A DNA stretch of 64,000 nt. Source: Curvularia sp. ZM96 (Eukaryota > Ascomycota > Dothideomycetes > Pleosporales > Pleosporaceae). The stretch lies in contig JAJGBQ010000001.1 in assembly GCA_022457065.1 (NCBI GenBank), forward strand, positions 2,480,001 to 2,544,000, read 5' to 3'. Below the pieces are notes generated by a model. The model ran no database searches, was not told the DNA's origin, and was given only the letters and a program-made list of their open reading frames with translations. The position numbers and the translations under genes were made by a program. Shown here in pieces: positions 31,489 through 44,716 of this stretch (position 1 is its first letter; each line of letters opens with the position of its first letter).

Positions 31489-34400
31489 GACATGCATGAA
31501 TGTCGTGTTGTTCGCATGACGTTTAGAATCCAGACAAAAAAGGCATTCAAATACCAAACCGCAAAACAACGCACGAGTGAGATTCCCTGCCTATATCCAA
31601 GCCACGAAGTACCACTTTTCACCATCTCTGAACAAGGAAACCCACGCAAAATCCTGCACGTATGTAACGCAAACCAGGCTCGTTTCGTTGCTTCCTTCTA
31701 TCCTTTCATGCACACCACCACTACCACCCACCCAGTTGGATCCGCGCCACGCAAAAGCCCGCCCGTCCGCCTCGGATCCCCAACCCCAACACAGCTAAAC
31801 TAACCCGCCCGCCCGCCCGCCAAACCCATACCACACCAAACACGAACTCCTCACATACTAGACACTTCCCCAGATCCTCCCGTGCCCGCCGTAGGAACGC
31901 GCGTATACCCAAGGAAAGCCAAACTCCCCACACACTTACCTTAGCCCAGCCCAGCCCAGCCCGGCTCAACCCACCCAAACCAGGCACCCTCCCTCCTTTC
32001 CTCATAAGTGTATACTACTTATGTCACGCGTCCATCGCTCCACACGCCACCTGCACCTAGCAGACATGCAATGTGTCGAGTATGGACATGTGGAAGGTGG
32101 GTTCCCGCGTCTTAGCCAGCCAAAAAACAAGCCAAGGTAGGATGAGGTGAGGTAAGAATGCGTGAGTAATCGGTCCGTTTTTTTTTCTGAGCAAGGTGCA
32201 AGCAGGCACATGGGTGTTTTGTGTGTGGCGGGGGAAGGCCCGATGGAGTGTCGAGCTATCGGGATTGATAGACAGTTTAGGAGGGGGGGAAGGGGATTTG
32301 TGAGGGCGCGGATAACGGTACAATTGAGCAGTGGCAAAGTACGTCTAAGCATGTTGAGAGGCTATCTTGTGGCGAATGTGGCGAGTGGAATGGGTGAGAA
32401 GAGATAACGGATAAGGAGCGAGGATTAAGTTTGAGCGGTCATTTTCGTATCTATTTGCTTGATGAAGTGTGGTCTTGTTTGATGAGTGACTGACGGGGCG
32501 GGAAGTGAGATAAGTGAGAGGTGGTAGAGTATGTATGTGGCTTGACGGTGATAAGACACGGTAGGTGAGAAGGCAGTGATGGATGGGTGCACAGTGTGGT
32601 TGAGAAGGTGATCGCTTTTGCGTTTGAGTGTACTTAAGGATATGTCCTGTCTAGCCGTGGCAAGTGGTTTTTGTGCACGATAACGTAGTTTGTAAAAACA
32701 GGTGTGACAGAATTGAAGGACTTGTGCTATTCTGAATAACTGTGTCTACTGGTTTCCAATATGGTTGGTTGTCTATACATCCTTATCCCCGATACTCACG
32801 ATAAGCACAAACAAGGTGCACTGGACTATAACATCACAAATCAGTAATACGACTGCATGCAATCAGACTCAGCAGTCAGACTCAGCAATAAGACGGCCAG
32901 ATGCACCTTTGTCCGATCGTGCAGAATCATCAAAGCATGGCGTCGTCAATATTACACGCAAACAGTGCCCGACAAGCCCCTTTTCCGACGGAAAGATGGC
33001 TGTAGATGCAGTAAATCAATGTCATGACCAGTCACTGAAACTGACACATACTCACCTACTGCCATTCTCAGTCTTGGTATCCGTCGCGGCACGCTGCGGC
33101 GCGGTTCTTACCTTCCAACTCCAACCGCCAAGCTCCCAACCTCGTTTACACCGGCGTATAGCAGAAGCATCAATAAAGTCCAAGGACTTTTCCCCACAAA
33201 ATGCATACAAGAAGTCTTAGGTGAAAGCGTGACACCAATCTATCCAGTATCGTGATCTCCTCGGACCTATGATCCTAGTCGTGCGCGGATAGCGGACCAT
33301 GCGTCGCGCGCACAGCCGAAAACAAAAGAATGGATCCCAGACCCGCAGTGCGTTATCAAATGCGGAGAAAAGGGCTGCAAGGAACGGCAGAGCTAGCTGC
33401 TAGCAAATATGTAATAGTCCATTTCCGCCTCCGTGGGCTAGTACGGGTTTCCTGGAGTGATTGGTGCAGGAGGAGAACCAACACGGCGGCGAGATTGTGG
33501 CGTGTCGATGAGCGGAAGCCATGGTTTATGGAGGAAGACCCGGGACATAATGGTCATATTAGGATGCGAAGAGCGAGCGAGTGTCGGGAAACATGTCGCG
33601 CACTGACGCTGGTGTTGGCGACGAGGGATAACATTATGCGACTCCGCGGTTGGAGGATGCCAGGACTTGGCAGGGCTCAAAATGTGGAGGCGCAGGTACC
33701 AAGCGTCCACACCATAACTCGCCGGCCAAAATGCTATTTGCTGGGGCAGCCACCCGTTGCCAACTGATGCTTATCAGCATTTCACCGGCCCAAGAAATCG
33801 CACGGTCCAGCCTGTGAACGAGCTTGGAGAGTAGATGGCCTGAGACAGTGTCCCGGGCGGTGCGTGCCCAAGGCGGTCCCTGCCAATAACGATGCCCTGG
33901 CGATCCTGCGATAACGAAAGCCAGCCATCACTGGCTCATGGTCGCACAACAATAATGTTTGTGAGAAGAAAAATCTGCGCAGTCGTGGCGAGGCAGAACC
34001 GGTGGCGTGGCTGGCTGCAGGCAGCGTGTGAGCTTCTACGCCTTCTAGTAGCCCGTGTCCAGACAGGACTGGTGTTTCCGAGCTTGCCGATCTTCCGATG
34101 AGCAGGTATGCGCTGCCGTCAAAACCCAAGTTGGCGGCATCACAGATCGTAATCGAGTCTCTAGCAGTGATGATGGCTTGTTGTGGCGCTGCGTGGCAAA
34201 GTCTAAGTGCCGTGGGGTGAAAACTAATCGATGCCGTACTTTAGGCCGGGCTAGGCTCATGCACCGCGTCAGGATCACATGGTGAATTGATGCATCGTAC
34301 ATGTGTGGCCATGGTGGCGTCGCTTTGGTTTGCCGTAGTTGGGTACAGGAAGAGTGTCGCGTGGGTGCCAGTTAGCAATCAGCCTCGCTGTTTGTCGCTT

Positions 34401-34608
34401 TGGAATAGCAGAGGCCGGTCATCAATCGCAAGTCGCCAGTATGTTGCTGCTGCAAAAGTAAAGGGGTATCTGTATTCATTTGAATTCGTAACCAGCACCT
34501 ATGGGCTGTTGAAAAAGACCGATCTAACCATCTAGGTCAATATCATATCAATACCTTAATGCACGTCATCCACAGTGCCTTAAAAACATAGCTGCTGCTG
34601 AAGGCATC
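31489..34608. other. Gene-poor 3.1 kb stretch with C-rich tracts
   Basis: No supportable gene. C-rich tracts occur at 31730-31985, including a (CCCG)n run at 31803-31822 and repeated CCAGC at 31946-31965. ORFs at 32765-33220, 33330-33767 and 33782-34129 have no domain and overlap in conflicting frames. The right end should contain the 3' UTR of the permease gene. Confidence 0.45.
31803..31822 (-). repeat. CCCG tandem run, potential G-quadruplex on minus strand
   Basis: The plus strand reads cccgcccgcccgcccgcc, giving four G3 runs with one-base loops on the minus strand. Confidence 0.6.
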
Positions 34609-36376
34609 TTAAACAGCACGCTTGTCGACTGGAACACTGCGCTTCAGGCCAACGAGCTGAAGCATCTCGGTCCAGAAACCAACAGGTGGTGTGATGAAAG
34701 AGGCCTCGTAAGCGTCAATGAGAGGGGCGTCCCAAACAAGATCAACCTCGTGTGGTGATAGCCACTTGGTCTTCTTGAACAACTTCCAGAAGGTGAACAG
34801 AATTGGTGCTACAATGACCATGGTGTAGTAGGTAAAGAAGCCCTCGAGAGTGAAATTGCCAGGCTTGAAAGTAGAGTAGCCATAGACGAAAACAACACAG
34901 ATCTCGAAACACAGGGCAATCCAGGTTCCGTAGGGCTGGAAGTAACCGCAGTATGGGAGTGTCTTGCGGTCAAGTCCTTGGACCTTGCATGCCTTGTAGA
35001 AGGCGAGGTAAGTGCCACACATGACGATGAAGTTGATAAGACCACCGGCGGTGATGATGTTGATGAGCCACTGGAGGACCTTGGCGGCGTTGTCCGAGAG
35101 TTGCAGAAAGGACAGGAAGGGGAAGATCATGACGACACAGAAGCAGTAGATGGGAACACCATTCTTGGTGCACTTGCGGAAGATCTTGGGGGCGCGACCC
35201 TCGATGGCGAGCGAGTACAAGCTACGGGTGGCGCAGTAGGTGTATGTGTTACCGGCAGAGAAGATACTCGTAATCAAGAGGGCGTTGACGAGGTGAGGAA
35301 GGCCATTGATCTTGAGGTTGCTCATGGCAATAACGTAGGGAGAGGCAGCGGCACTCTTCTCGCCAGACTTGAGCACGGACTCGAGCTGGGGGTCGTTGTA
35401 GGCGACGACGACACCGGTGCAGAGAGCGCCGAGAATGAAAAAGGCACCAAAACGGAAGTAGACGGTCTTGAAGGCGGTCTTGATGTAGGCGCGCGGGCGC
35501 TTAGCCTCACCAGATACCATGGAGATGTACTCAGGGCCGACAATACAAAAAGAGGCAGCCCACAGAGCACCGAGGAATCCTTCGAACCGATCGAGGGACG
35601 TGGCTCCGGGAATCGCGCCCGGGTCGCGCCAGTAGCGGAAACCGTAAGCATCGCCCTGAGGGTTGCCACCAACCATGGTAATAAAGGTAAAGCAGTAGAG
35701 GATCAAGATGAGGAAGACCTCTGCGCAATGGGTCAGTTTTCTATTTCAGCATCCACAGCTGGATAAGTATACTTACTGCCGCCTGAGAGCCAGAACTCAG
35801 CTTCACCGTAGGCCTTGACAGCCAGAACGTTGCAAGCACTATAGAGGGAGCGGTTAGTCGTCATTCCATGTATTGAAGGCGGGCGTCTTACGCATAGAGG
35901 ACGATGACGGCCGCACAGACAGCAGCGACTGGAATGTCATCTCTCCAAAATTTTAGTACAATATTAAGAGCCGTTATCTCAAACGGAATCAGCAGAGCTT
36001 CGTAGAAGAAGAAGTTCCAACCGGCCATGAAGCCAAGGGACTCATCAACCCAGTGTCCAGCCATGCGGATGAATCCTCCGGAGACGGGCATGAAACTCGC
36101 CATTTCGGCCATGGCGTTGTTCACAAGGGCGATGATGCAGGAATATCCAGCGTAGGCCAGCAGCAGACCGAGAGGGCCGCCCGAGTTGAGGGCACCACCG
36201 ATGGACACAAACAGAGCAGTACCTATGGAGCCGCCAATGGCGATGAGCTGGATTTGACGGTTTCCGAGATGACGCTGCAAGTCATCCGAATTGTCGGTCA
36301 CTTCGCCATGTTGGATATCGTCATTGGGCTCCGATTCGCGGACGAACTCGCCGGAATACTTCTTTTCTTCTACCAT
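34609..36376 (-). CDS. Amino-acid permease, AAT/YAT family
   Basis: Three exons (36376-35892, 35838-35777, 35720-34609) encode 552 residues. The start is the first ATG, in context ACCATGG; the open frame extends upstream only to a TTG. The soluble N-terminus has acidic and basic residues, then the family motif LIAIGGSIGTALFVSIGGAL marks the first membrane span. About twelve spans follow, with GPEYISMVSGEAKRPRAYI and SAGNTYTYCATRSLYSLA, both typical of the fungal amino-acid permease family (Gap1/Dip5/Can1 type). It imports amino acids across the plasma membrane by proton symport; substrate range cannot be read from sequence. It is divergent from DUG3 with 2.36 kb between starts. Introns are 53 and 56 nt. 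Confidence 0.93.
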
Positions 36377-38739
36377 GGTTGCAAGGGGAGAGGGGGTTTG
36401 TCGCTCTGGCAGAAAGGGCAAATGTCGCTAGGGAGTAGTGTTGGTCGCAATGGAAAGTCGCTTAGGTATGGGCTGGGCTGGGGCTCAGATGGGTTGAGCT
36501 GGGCTGGGCTGTAAGGGAGTTGTCGCTCTGGAGTAGAAGTAGAAGGCTCGGCGTAGAGGGCCAACTATGGATCGCGTTGGGAGGAGGTGAGGGCGCAGCG
36601 AGAGCTACAAAATGAGTCGCACCGAAGAGCAGTGGACGGAAGGAGGAGGGGTAGAGGCGATGGAGGAGAAATCGCTTAGCACGAACTGGGACACCCAGGG
36701 TGAAAGGGCAGGGTCTTTATAGATCAGAGTTGGAGCGGCACAGCGACATTGCCGCGCTGCCTTGCCAGCGGATCCCTTGCGGTGGTGAGGGCTGGGATAC
36801 TGGATACGACCATGCGTTCGAAGCGGTTTAGCGGGGCGCTAGGGGTTGAACCTGGGCTAGCCGGGCTAGGCGTAGCGCGCGTACCCATGGCTCTGGGCAT
36901 CGTCGTCGGCAGGCGGCACAGAGTTTTCGCAGACAAGCCCAGCCGGCTGGATGCGCCAGTAACCCCGCTCGCTGAGCAAGTGGTGTGAGTAGTGTGGTGT
37001 GGAGGGCGCATGGCCAGCCCTCGTCGGATGCCCGATAGCGCACCATACAAGAGACGGGCGTTGTGGTGGTGATCCGGGGTGGGCGACACTTTGCCCCCAA
37101 GCAGAGCAACTGAGGGCTACGGCGCCTAGGCCAGGCACTGGAACGCGCGACAAGGACCCATGTCGGCGCCCGCGCGACGACTGTTAAGGGAACGTAATCC
37201 AGTATGGCGGACAGGGCTATGGATGGGCTTGCTGCGCTCCGAAGCGTGCTAGTGGATGCTTCGCAGCCCGTCGGTAGGCACCGGGCGAACTGCAAACCTC
37301 TGAGCGCACAGCGCTGCCACACCACGGCTTGCCTGGACCCAGGGCTCAGGGTATCGCGGATGAGAGCGAGTGGGGGTGTGTATCTCTGCGGCTGAAAGAC
37401 TGATAGCCGCTCGCGTGTTTTGGAAGAATGAGGGTGTCGGATACGGCGTGTGGTAGGCAAAGGGACGCGGAGCCGCACCATGCAAGCCTCTGGAGGAACT
37501 CTCGGCTGATAGCACCGGAGCTTGAATCAAGTCGCGCAGCTCCCAATCGTTGGGAGATTGGCGTGGTGTAGGCCAGGTAAACAGTTATCAAATGACGGCA
37601 TCATGCCTGAGAAGTGCCGAGCCAAGGGGCGCACGGCCAGTATACGGCTTCAGCTGTTGCCAACTAGGGTCGGATGGCTGCTCACACGACATGTGACTAC
37701 TACCAAGCCTTTGTTTCCCCAGCCCGCCTCGGCATGGCTGGGCTGCCGTCACAGGTATCTGTGAAGGGAACATCACGTGATGCGGGGGCAAGCGTACGCT
37801 CGGCTGTCTTTCCCATCCGCATTGACTTGCCATGCTCGTCCTCCAACGCATATGGGCTGTGTGGCCAGTATTCCCACTCCTAATCCTACACTTACATCGC
37901 TGACATCCTCACCGGACCCGTTGGCCGTCCCCATTCACTACATTCCGCCCCATGAACACTAATTTAGTTCGCTCCCAAAGGTCGCCCTCGCATAACGACT
38001 AATGTGCCCCGGCCGGGCTACATACACGTCTAAATTTACCAGACCGGTTTCTTGTGGCGTGCCAAACCGAATTAGGTCTCATCGAATTTGCCTGCTGGTT
38101 AAGATGCTTCGGGAACTATTCGCTGGGCATGAGCTTTGCCTACGCAGCCATGTACCACAGTCTTAAACTCGACGATCCGCCACACAGGAGTCTCTGTTCA
38201 GCTGCATCTCTAGACACGCATTGCTACTTCACGACACACTAGTGATCAGCTTGGTCGATGTCTCTTATCAGCGGGATGCCCCGCTCCCGCTGCCCCGCAC
38301 TTCCACGTGGTGCTTTCCTTTGTACTTGCATTTGCTTAATCATCCAGTCTGACATACCCATCACCTTCTGATAGTAACCTCAATCTTCTAGAGTATAGTC
38401 ACAGCAACCTATCTACAATTGCGACTGCTTCTTTCTCTCTCTACGGTTGCGTCCCGTCTCATCGAGCATCGCCAAGTCGCTTTACTGGCCTGTGATACCT
38501 ACTCGGATACGCCAGCAACCTCCTCCGCAACATAACTCGCTCGTAGCTGAGAACACGTCATAGAATCTGCATCTTGAGTCTGCAGTGCAACCCGTCTCCC
38601 ATCTATCTCCACCGCGATCACTTTCCTGGAAGAGCCCACGCCACTACCCCTATATATTAATATAACCCGTCATTGAACCGATCCATCGTACCTTTTCATA
38701 CAGAAAAAGAAAAGCAATCCCTCGAACAAGAATAACGCC
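36377..38739. other. Divergent 2.4 kb upstream region of permease and DUG3
   Basis: No supportable gene. 36470-36512 is rich in GGGCT pentamers. 36720-37760 is GC-rich, with many overlapping ORFs on both strands that lack domains. 38270-38690 is pyrimidine-rich and leads into the DUG3 start, typical of a fungal promoter and 5' UTR. Confidence 0.45.
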
Positions 38740-39883
38740 ATGTGTCGTTGGTTTGCCTACATCTCTCCAACCGAGCCATGCCTCCTGTCTGATGTCCTCA
38801 TTACACCCGCCAACAGCATCAGCAAGCAATGCTCTGAACACTATTTACCTAAACTTCTTCCACACGATGAAGATAGGGATCTCCATGATGCCCCCGATGA
38901 GCTTATGCGTATGCGAAACTCTCTCTTGAACATGGATGGCTTGGGTATTGCGTGTAAGTGCATGGCGCCTAGAATGGCCAAGAGACTTCCTTAACTCATT
39001 CTCAAACGCCTTCACAAGTTTCGATTTACGAACCTGCGCAGGGTACACCAATGCTACTTCCTCGTACATCAAGCATGTGGACGGGCCGCGTCCAGCCCTC
39101 TACAAGTCGCAATCCCCGCCTATCAACGATTTCAATTTCAAGTCTCTGTGTCAAAATACCGAATCACACTGTGTCTTCGCCCACATCCGCGCCTCCAGCG
39201 GCAGCGCTGTGACACCAGTAAACTCTCATCCCTTTGTCTTTGGTCGCCACGTCTTCATGCATAATGGAGTCGTTTCCAACTTCTCAAGCATCCGCCGCGA
39301 CATGACAGACGAATTCTCTTTCGATGCCTACTGCAATATCATGGGCAGCACAGACTCTGAGCACGCTGCTGCCCTGTACATGACGTTCCTGACAGACGGT
39401 GGAGAAAAGGACAGCTGGGAGAAATCTTATCCTATTCAGAAAATGCTCGACGCCATGCAAAAGACAGTCGTCCGCATTCTCGAACTCCAGCACGCTAAAC
39501 TCGGTGCCGCCAACACGCCCAACTCGCTCAACTTCTGCACCACCGACGGCAAGAGAATGGTCGCTATCCGCTTCCGCAACCACGCCACCCAGCAGCCGCC
39601 CAGTCTCTATTGGTCTGAATTCGCCGGCCGGACGCTAAACACCAAATACCCAGGCAATCCGGACAGCAGGGATCTAGAGAATGTAGAGGCGTTCCTAGAG
39701 TCTGAACGAATGGGCAAGCACACGATTATCGCGAGCGAGCCGACAACTTTTGATGAGAATGAGTGGCATTTGATCAAGGCCAACCATGCGTTAATGGTCG
39801 ATGAGGACGGCATTGAGCACGAGGTCAAGATTGAGTATGATCCGAAGCTGAACGCACGAGATCCAAAGTATGATAACGCGTAG
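38740..39883 (+). CDS. DUG3: Class II glutamine amidotransferase DUG3 (glutathione degradation)
   Basis: Two exons (38740-38953, 39042-39883) encode 351 residues. The protein begins MCRWFAYISP, so the catalytic Cys is residue 2, exposed after removal of Met as in all class II (Ntn) amidotransferases; this fixes the start. Other active-site motifs are FAHIRASSG and HNGVVSNF, and GSTDSEHAAALY is typical of the family. The 88-nt intron splits NMDGLGIA from WYTNATSSYIK. In yeast Dug3 works with Dug2 in a cytosolic complex that starts gamma-glutamyl-transpeptidase-independent glutathione breakdown, followed by the Dug1 dipeptidase. Yeast DUG3 responds to sulfur limitation; nothing in this sequence shows that directly. 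Confidence 0.9.
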
Positions 39884-41732
39884 GATAGCATAGCCAGTTG
39901 CAAGGACACAGGAATGAATACGCCCATACGGAACTCATGGCTTATTTAGTTCTCTTTTGGAGCTTGTTGAACCTGTGTCAGACGTCTAGCGCAGGCTGCT
40001 CTCTGCTGTGAGCCCCAGCATATCAGGAACCCAATCGTACAAGTTGTCTGAGAGTGTTTTTTCTTTTTCTTTTTGCACTCGCGTGACACTCGAGTATTTC
40101 TAATACAGCATGAGAAACCTACCAGATAACGAAGAAGATTCCAAGTGATTAACAGCACAGCTATCCCAGCATTCGTACTCCGATGCCCCTCACCCTCTCA
40201 ATAAAATAAAACATGTATCTAGCATCCTTCTCTCGCCATAAGCTCCCTCCTCGCTAATCTGCATAAAAAAAGCTCTCCATGCTTTAAGTCGCCATCAGCA
40301 TATCTACCTCACCACGCCCACCCCTCTTTTCTTCTCCAGAAACTCTCCTCCCCTAGCCCCCCTGTTTCTATCAAACCTTCTTCACCGAGTACATATCTAC
40401 CACTGCTTACCAGTCGGAAGCTCCTAGCGTGTGCAAGCGCTTGGGATTTTCATGCTGTGATATATATGTCCCATCGCTTGTAGAAGAAAAAATGAGCTGG
40501 GTTGATACATGACGAAAAGGGAAAGTTACTCTCGTGTGCCTTGAACTGGGGGCGGTCTCCATGTCAGAGATATACTTTAGGCTGTGGGGTGCGGATACAA
40601 TGGAGGTAGACTAAGTGGCATGTTGGATTTCCTACAGTGTAGTAGTGGTGTAATAGAGAGTTCTTGTGTTGGAGTCTAGATGGTATCGGAAAAGTAGGAG
40701 AAAGTTCTCAAAGAGTAGATTTGTTACATTCGAAACTGACTGTTGGGTATGTCTTTTGACTTTTCCTTGCTGAGCTACCGAAGAGATTTGGGCAAAGAGA
40801 AGAAACCGGAAGAACATTTTGCTGTGTTTGTGTTCGCCTCAAACTATATGCTTGGTGTTAAGATAATATGCATTCAGATATAAACTTCTATGTTTCTATA
40901 CCGCGGGCCAGTGCTCTCATACGACAAAGTTTCAAGTAGCATCGTTAGACCTCTAAGAGTTCTTTCAAGGCCAACTACATTGATCGTCTCCGCAAACCAT
41001 TGAACATCGTCAGTATTCCAATCTGGTTCCGTACACTTGGTCTTAGTCAGATGATTCTTGTTGATTGACCAAACTGCACTTGCAAGAACAAGTGTTTCTC
41101 AGACCCCCGAACGCAGGGCGGTACCTTGCATGGCTGATTGCCTGGGGTTCCTCACATCATCTGTGACAAATACCTCTTTCATTCGAAACGGCGAAGAAAA
41201 GCCCAAAGTCTGTTCTACCAAGACTAGGGAGGTTTTTTCCCCGACCCAACGCGTTTCACCGGGTGATGAACATTATGCGTGCGTAGTTCAGAAACGGGGA
41301 GGGAGAGGAGAGGACGCGCGGAGTAAAAGCGGAGAAGGGTGGAACTGGGAAGATGGTTTGCTGGGCATGTGTGGACGTTTTGATTTTGAGTGGGTCTGGA
41401 AAAGAAACAGTGGGGCAAGAAAGTCCCTGTAGGAGGGAGGGTTCGTGCGTAGTGGTTTGCTAGTTGTTGACCCTTTTTTCCTTTTCCTTGTTGATCTTCG
41501 TTTTGTTGAATTCAATTGTTGACACGTGCGTTGATCATTCTTGTTCGCATATGCACTTCAAATACAGTGGTTGTGTGTGAGGTTGTTTCCGTTGTTTGAA
41601 TCGCAAAGAATTTGTTGTAAGAGTAATACGCCCTGATTGAACAAAAAGTCATAACGTCATTATGCCATTACCAATACTTTAAAAATCCTACTAGTTAGTT
41701 GGTACACGAATGAGAATTTATTTGGCTGGGTT
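39884..41732. other. Convergent 1.85 kb intergenic region
   Basis: Between the 3' ends of DUG3 and TVP38. No supportable gene; the ORF at 41058-41432 shows no domain. Confidence 0.45.
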
Positions 41733-42910
41733 TCAAACCATTCTCGTTGGCTGCGTTGGCTGCATCGCCCAATCTCCCTGATCGTCATCATATCTCCTCT
41801 CCAACGGTCTGCTGACCTGTGTTGGCTGCATTGGGGCCCACTCTGATGGCTCCTCGTCATATCTCCTCTGATACGAGCTCTCAGTGCTGGGTACCAGCTC
41901 AACAGCCTCAGCCTTCTTGACCCGTCTCATTTCCTGCTCTTCCAATAGCACCTTCTTGATGGTGCGCATCTTGAGGTAGATCCAAACACCCATGGCAACG
42001 GTGATGATGAAAACGGCGGTGAACATGACCGTTTTGATGACGTCGTCGTTGCTCTGTTGGAGCAGCAGAACACCCAGGTAGACGAGGAAGATTTGCTTTG
42101 GGAGCGAAAAGAAGGTCGCGACGACGAAATGCCAGAACTTGACGTCGCAGGTGGAAAAGACAGCGGTCGAGAAATGGGCCGGGATGGCGGAGAGACGGAT
42201 GACCAGGACAATGAAGAAGCCGCCGTCGCGCGTCAGACGGGCCATGGCGCCGTAATTTAGATTTGTGCGTTCCAGTTTGATGGCCTTTTTCCGGAACGCA
42301 TATTTGAACGCGTACCACGTGCCAACTGCAATGGTTAGCTATAGGAAACTGGGCTAGGAGTGGTGAAAGAGTCTTACCTTCACCGATAAAAGTGCCCGCT
42401 GCAACGATCGCAAAACCGATCCACAGTCCATAGACGACACCGCACAGCAGCGCAATAATCTCATGGCCAAAAAGTGGCGGGAATGAAATGATGACCAAGA
42501 TGACGATGGGTATTATCCATCCTGCTGGCAGGTCGCGTACCTTTTCCGACCATGGTCGTAGTTTCTGTACATTGGTTAGTCACGTGAACGGCCCCACAAA
42601 ATGGAAATGCGGTGAGAGACATGCCTCGACGACTTCGTCGTGCTTGATGGTGATGATGACCGTAATGATGCCGATGATAATGAAGAGGATGTGCCATGCT
42701 AATTTCCGAGTCAGCATGAAGTGGGCGGCGAGGAGACGACGACTACGACTTACGTATGTACTTTGGCGCGAGGAAGAAGCGTTTCCAGTTGAACGCTTGA
42801 TACTCTGTCTCTTCGGGAGGGCCTGCAGGTGTCTTGGTCTTCTTCTTTGTTTGCGAGGGATCCATCATGCCCGACATCTCAATGTCGCTTTCTTTCTTGC
42901 GGAACCACAT
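41733..42910 (-). CDS. TVP38: Golgi membrane protein TVP38 (VTT/SNARE-associated family)
   Basis: Four exons (42910-42754, 42698-42625, 42564-42378, 42325-41733) encode 336 residues. Exon 2 appears to end at a GC donor (GAG then GCATGT), giving a GC-AG intron of 60 nt; this joins KHDEVVE to KLRPWSEKV in phase and the whole CDS closes. The VTT domain is clear: FPPLFGHEIIALLCGVVYG, AAGTFIGE joined to VGTWYAFKYAFR, and VIRLSAIPAHFSTAVFST. Several membrane spans flank it and the tail is polar with a repeated RRYD motif. TVP38-family proteins sit in Golgi vesicles, and relatives such as TMEM41/VMP1 act as lipid scramblases. The Dal5-type gene lies upstream on the same strand, 1.8 kb away. Confidence 0.9.
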
Positions 42911-44716
42911 TGCGGGCGCTGCGTCTGGCTGTCACCCAGTCGGGCGGGAAATTTTGGCGAGTCAAGGAGCCAGAAGTGCTGCGTGAGGAATCCAGTTCAG
43001 GCTCGGGGCGCACACAGGAGAGGTGGACAGCGCCGGTATTGTCGAGGAAGAAGAAATCCGGCAATAGCAATCCTTAGGGCGGAGGGGGGAAGGAGACCTG
43101 TATAGGACGCAGCAGCGGCAGCGACAGCAGTGGTGGTGGAGGTGGATGTGGCGCGCGCTGGAGGATAGGGGAGAAGGATCATGTATCAAAGGCTCGGGCA
43201 TGAAACCGGCATAGCCACATCCGCGTAATCGACGCCGGGACCAATGGCGACGCGCCGAAACGTTGCTAGCTGAGACACTGGCGCGGGAGATCAGCGCTTG
43301 CAGACGCGGGCCCAACACCTATCACGCCCTGTATCCCCGCTATCCATCACTTGCATTGTACCTGGGACGGAGATTTGATCACAGTCCGAAGCTTGCTGTC
43401 TGTATTGGAGAGCAGGCGCCGTTGCGGACATCTTGGCGCCCTGCGTGAGAGTGGCGGGGGCGACGGCGGAGCTGCATCGTGTCCGGTTCGAGGCGGTGCA
43501 GGCCGTCCCTTGTCAGATTGGATGGTTGTTTATATTTGGATCGCGCCGGTGATCGCTATACGACAACCGTTGAAAATGTGGATAATTCGGCACGTCATCA
43601 TCAGCCTATCGTCCCTGGAATTACCTCGAAAGCTGACAACATTTTGCGCCGACGTTGGGCAGGCTTACTCAACACCGTCTTGGGAGAAAACTTTGCATCT
43701 GTCAGACGGCATCAATCAGACGAAGACGCAGTTCTGCTTGGTTTCACACTGTTATCCCAAAACAAGTTACACACGATGCGGATAGAATGAAGCTTCCCGG
43801 CACTCATTCTCATACCCGTCTTACTTGTACTTCAGCCACTATACTCACCCTGTCGCGTTCGCATCAACGTGTTTCGGCTTTCGGACGAAATGCGTACTTG
43901 TCTGCTACCATTCAGCTACTCAATGTCTTTACGACAATACGGATGCGCTTGTTATTGTCTCAATATCGTAGTCCGAGTCTGGCCTCTAAAAATCGTTATT
44001 ATCGTGCTTGAAACGAGTTAGCCCTGGTGCTGAATAGACACCGGTCCAATGAAGTCGGCAACACGTCCCTAGCCATGTTCCGAGCGTTGTTGAAGTACGA
44101 AAACCGTCATCACCATATTTTCCCGAAGATTGTAGTCGTAATAGCCATGTTTGCCAATGCAGGACTTCCGCACAAAGACGTCAGTATGATGCCTTCAGGT
44201 GGTTCCCTGTATCGCGTGAGTTGTCTCGTAGGGAACCATAGTTGCCCTGGTGGGCATATCTTTCTATCGAGGTATGTACGGATCGTTTGCAGCCTTGTAA
44301 TCAGATCGTATGGGTCGGGCTGGGGAAATATGGAGTAGGGGCTAGGGGGCAGGAGAGGTGCGTGCGGGAGAGAAAATAAAAACTGGGGGAGGTGGGTCGA
44401 GGGTTACGTACGTAGTACGTATGTGATGGAATTGTAGTGCGTGGGAGGAAAGGGGGATGGGAAAGTGCGTTGTTGACTTTGTGGGTATTTCGTCAAGAGA
44501 GCTGGATATGAAAGGGATGTAGACTTTTCGGAGAGGGTTGAGCTTTCTATGCATCGGGGAAAAAGAAGAAGAAGAAGAAGAAGAAGAAGAAGAAGAAGAA
44601 GAAGAAAAACCAGACATCGAGCTCAGCCAGTGTTGTTTTGTGTACCTTTTGCGCTTGGGTTACTAGGCATTATGAGCAAAATTTTCTCTTCTCTTTACAA
44701 ACCGCATAGAAACAGT
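42911..44716. other. Intergenic region with GAA microsatellite
   Basis: 1.8 kb between the TVP38 start and the 3' end of the Dal5-type transporter. The left part should be the TVP38 promoter. Apart from the GAA run I see nothing supportable. Confidence 0.45.
44561..44607 (+). repeat. (GAA)n microsatellite
   Basis: A near-perfect run of about 14 GAA units, flanked by poly-A bases, 110 bp past the stop codon of the Dal5-type transporter. Confidence 0.95.

Noticed and set aside
34978..35766. 262-codon plus-strand ORF opposite the permease
   Set aside because: Gly/Asp/Glu-rich shadow of a conserved permease, spanning its intron; no domain.
36724..37591. Dense overlapping ORFs in the GC-rich region between permease and DUG3
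   Set aside because: High GC lowers stop frequency in all frames; no frame shows a domain or consistent splicing.
41908..42498. 196-codon minus-strand ORF in the TVP38 locus
   Set aside because: Wrong frame of TVP38 exons 3-4; the VTT motifs are in the spliced frame.
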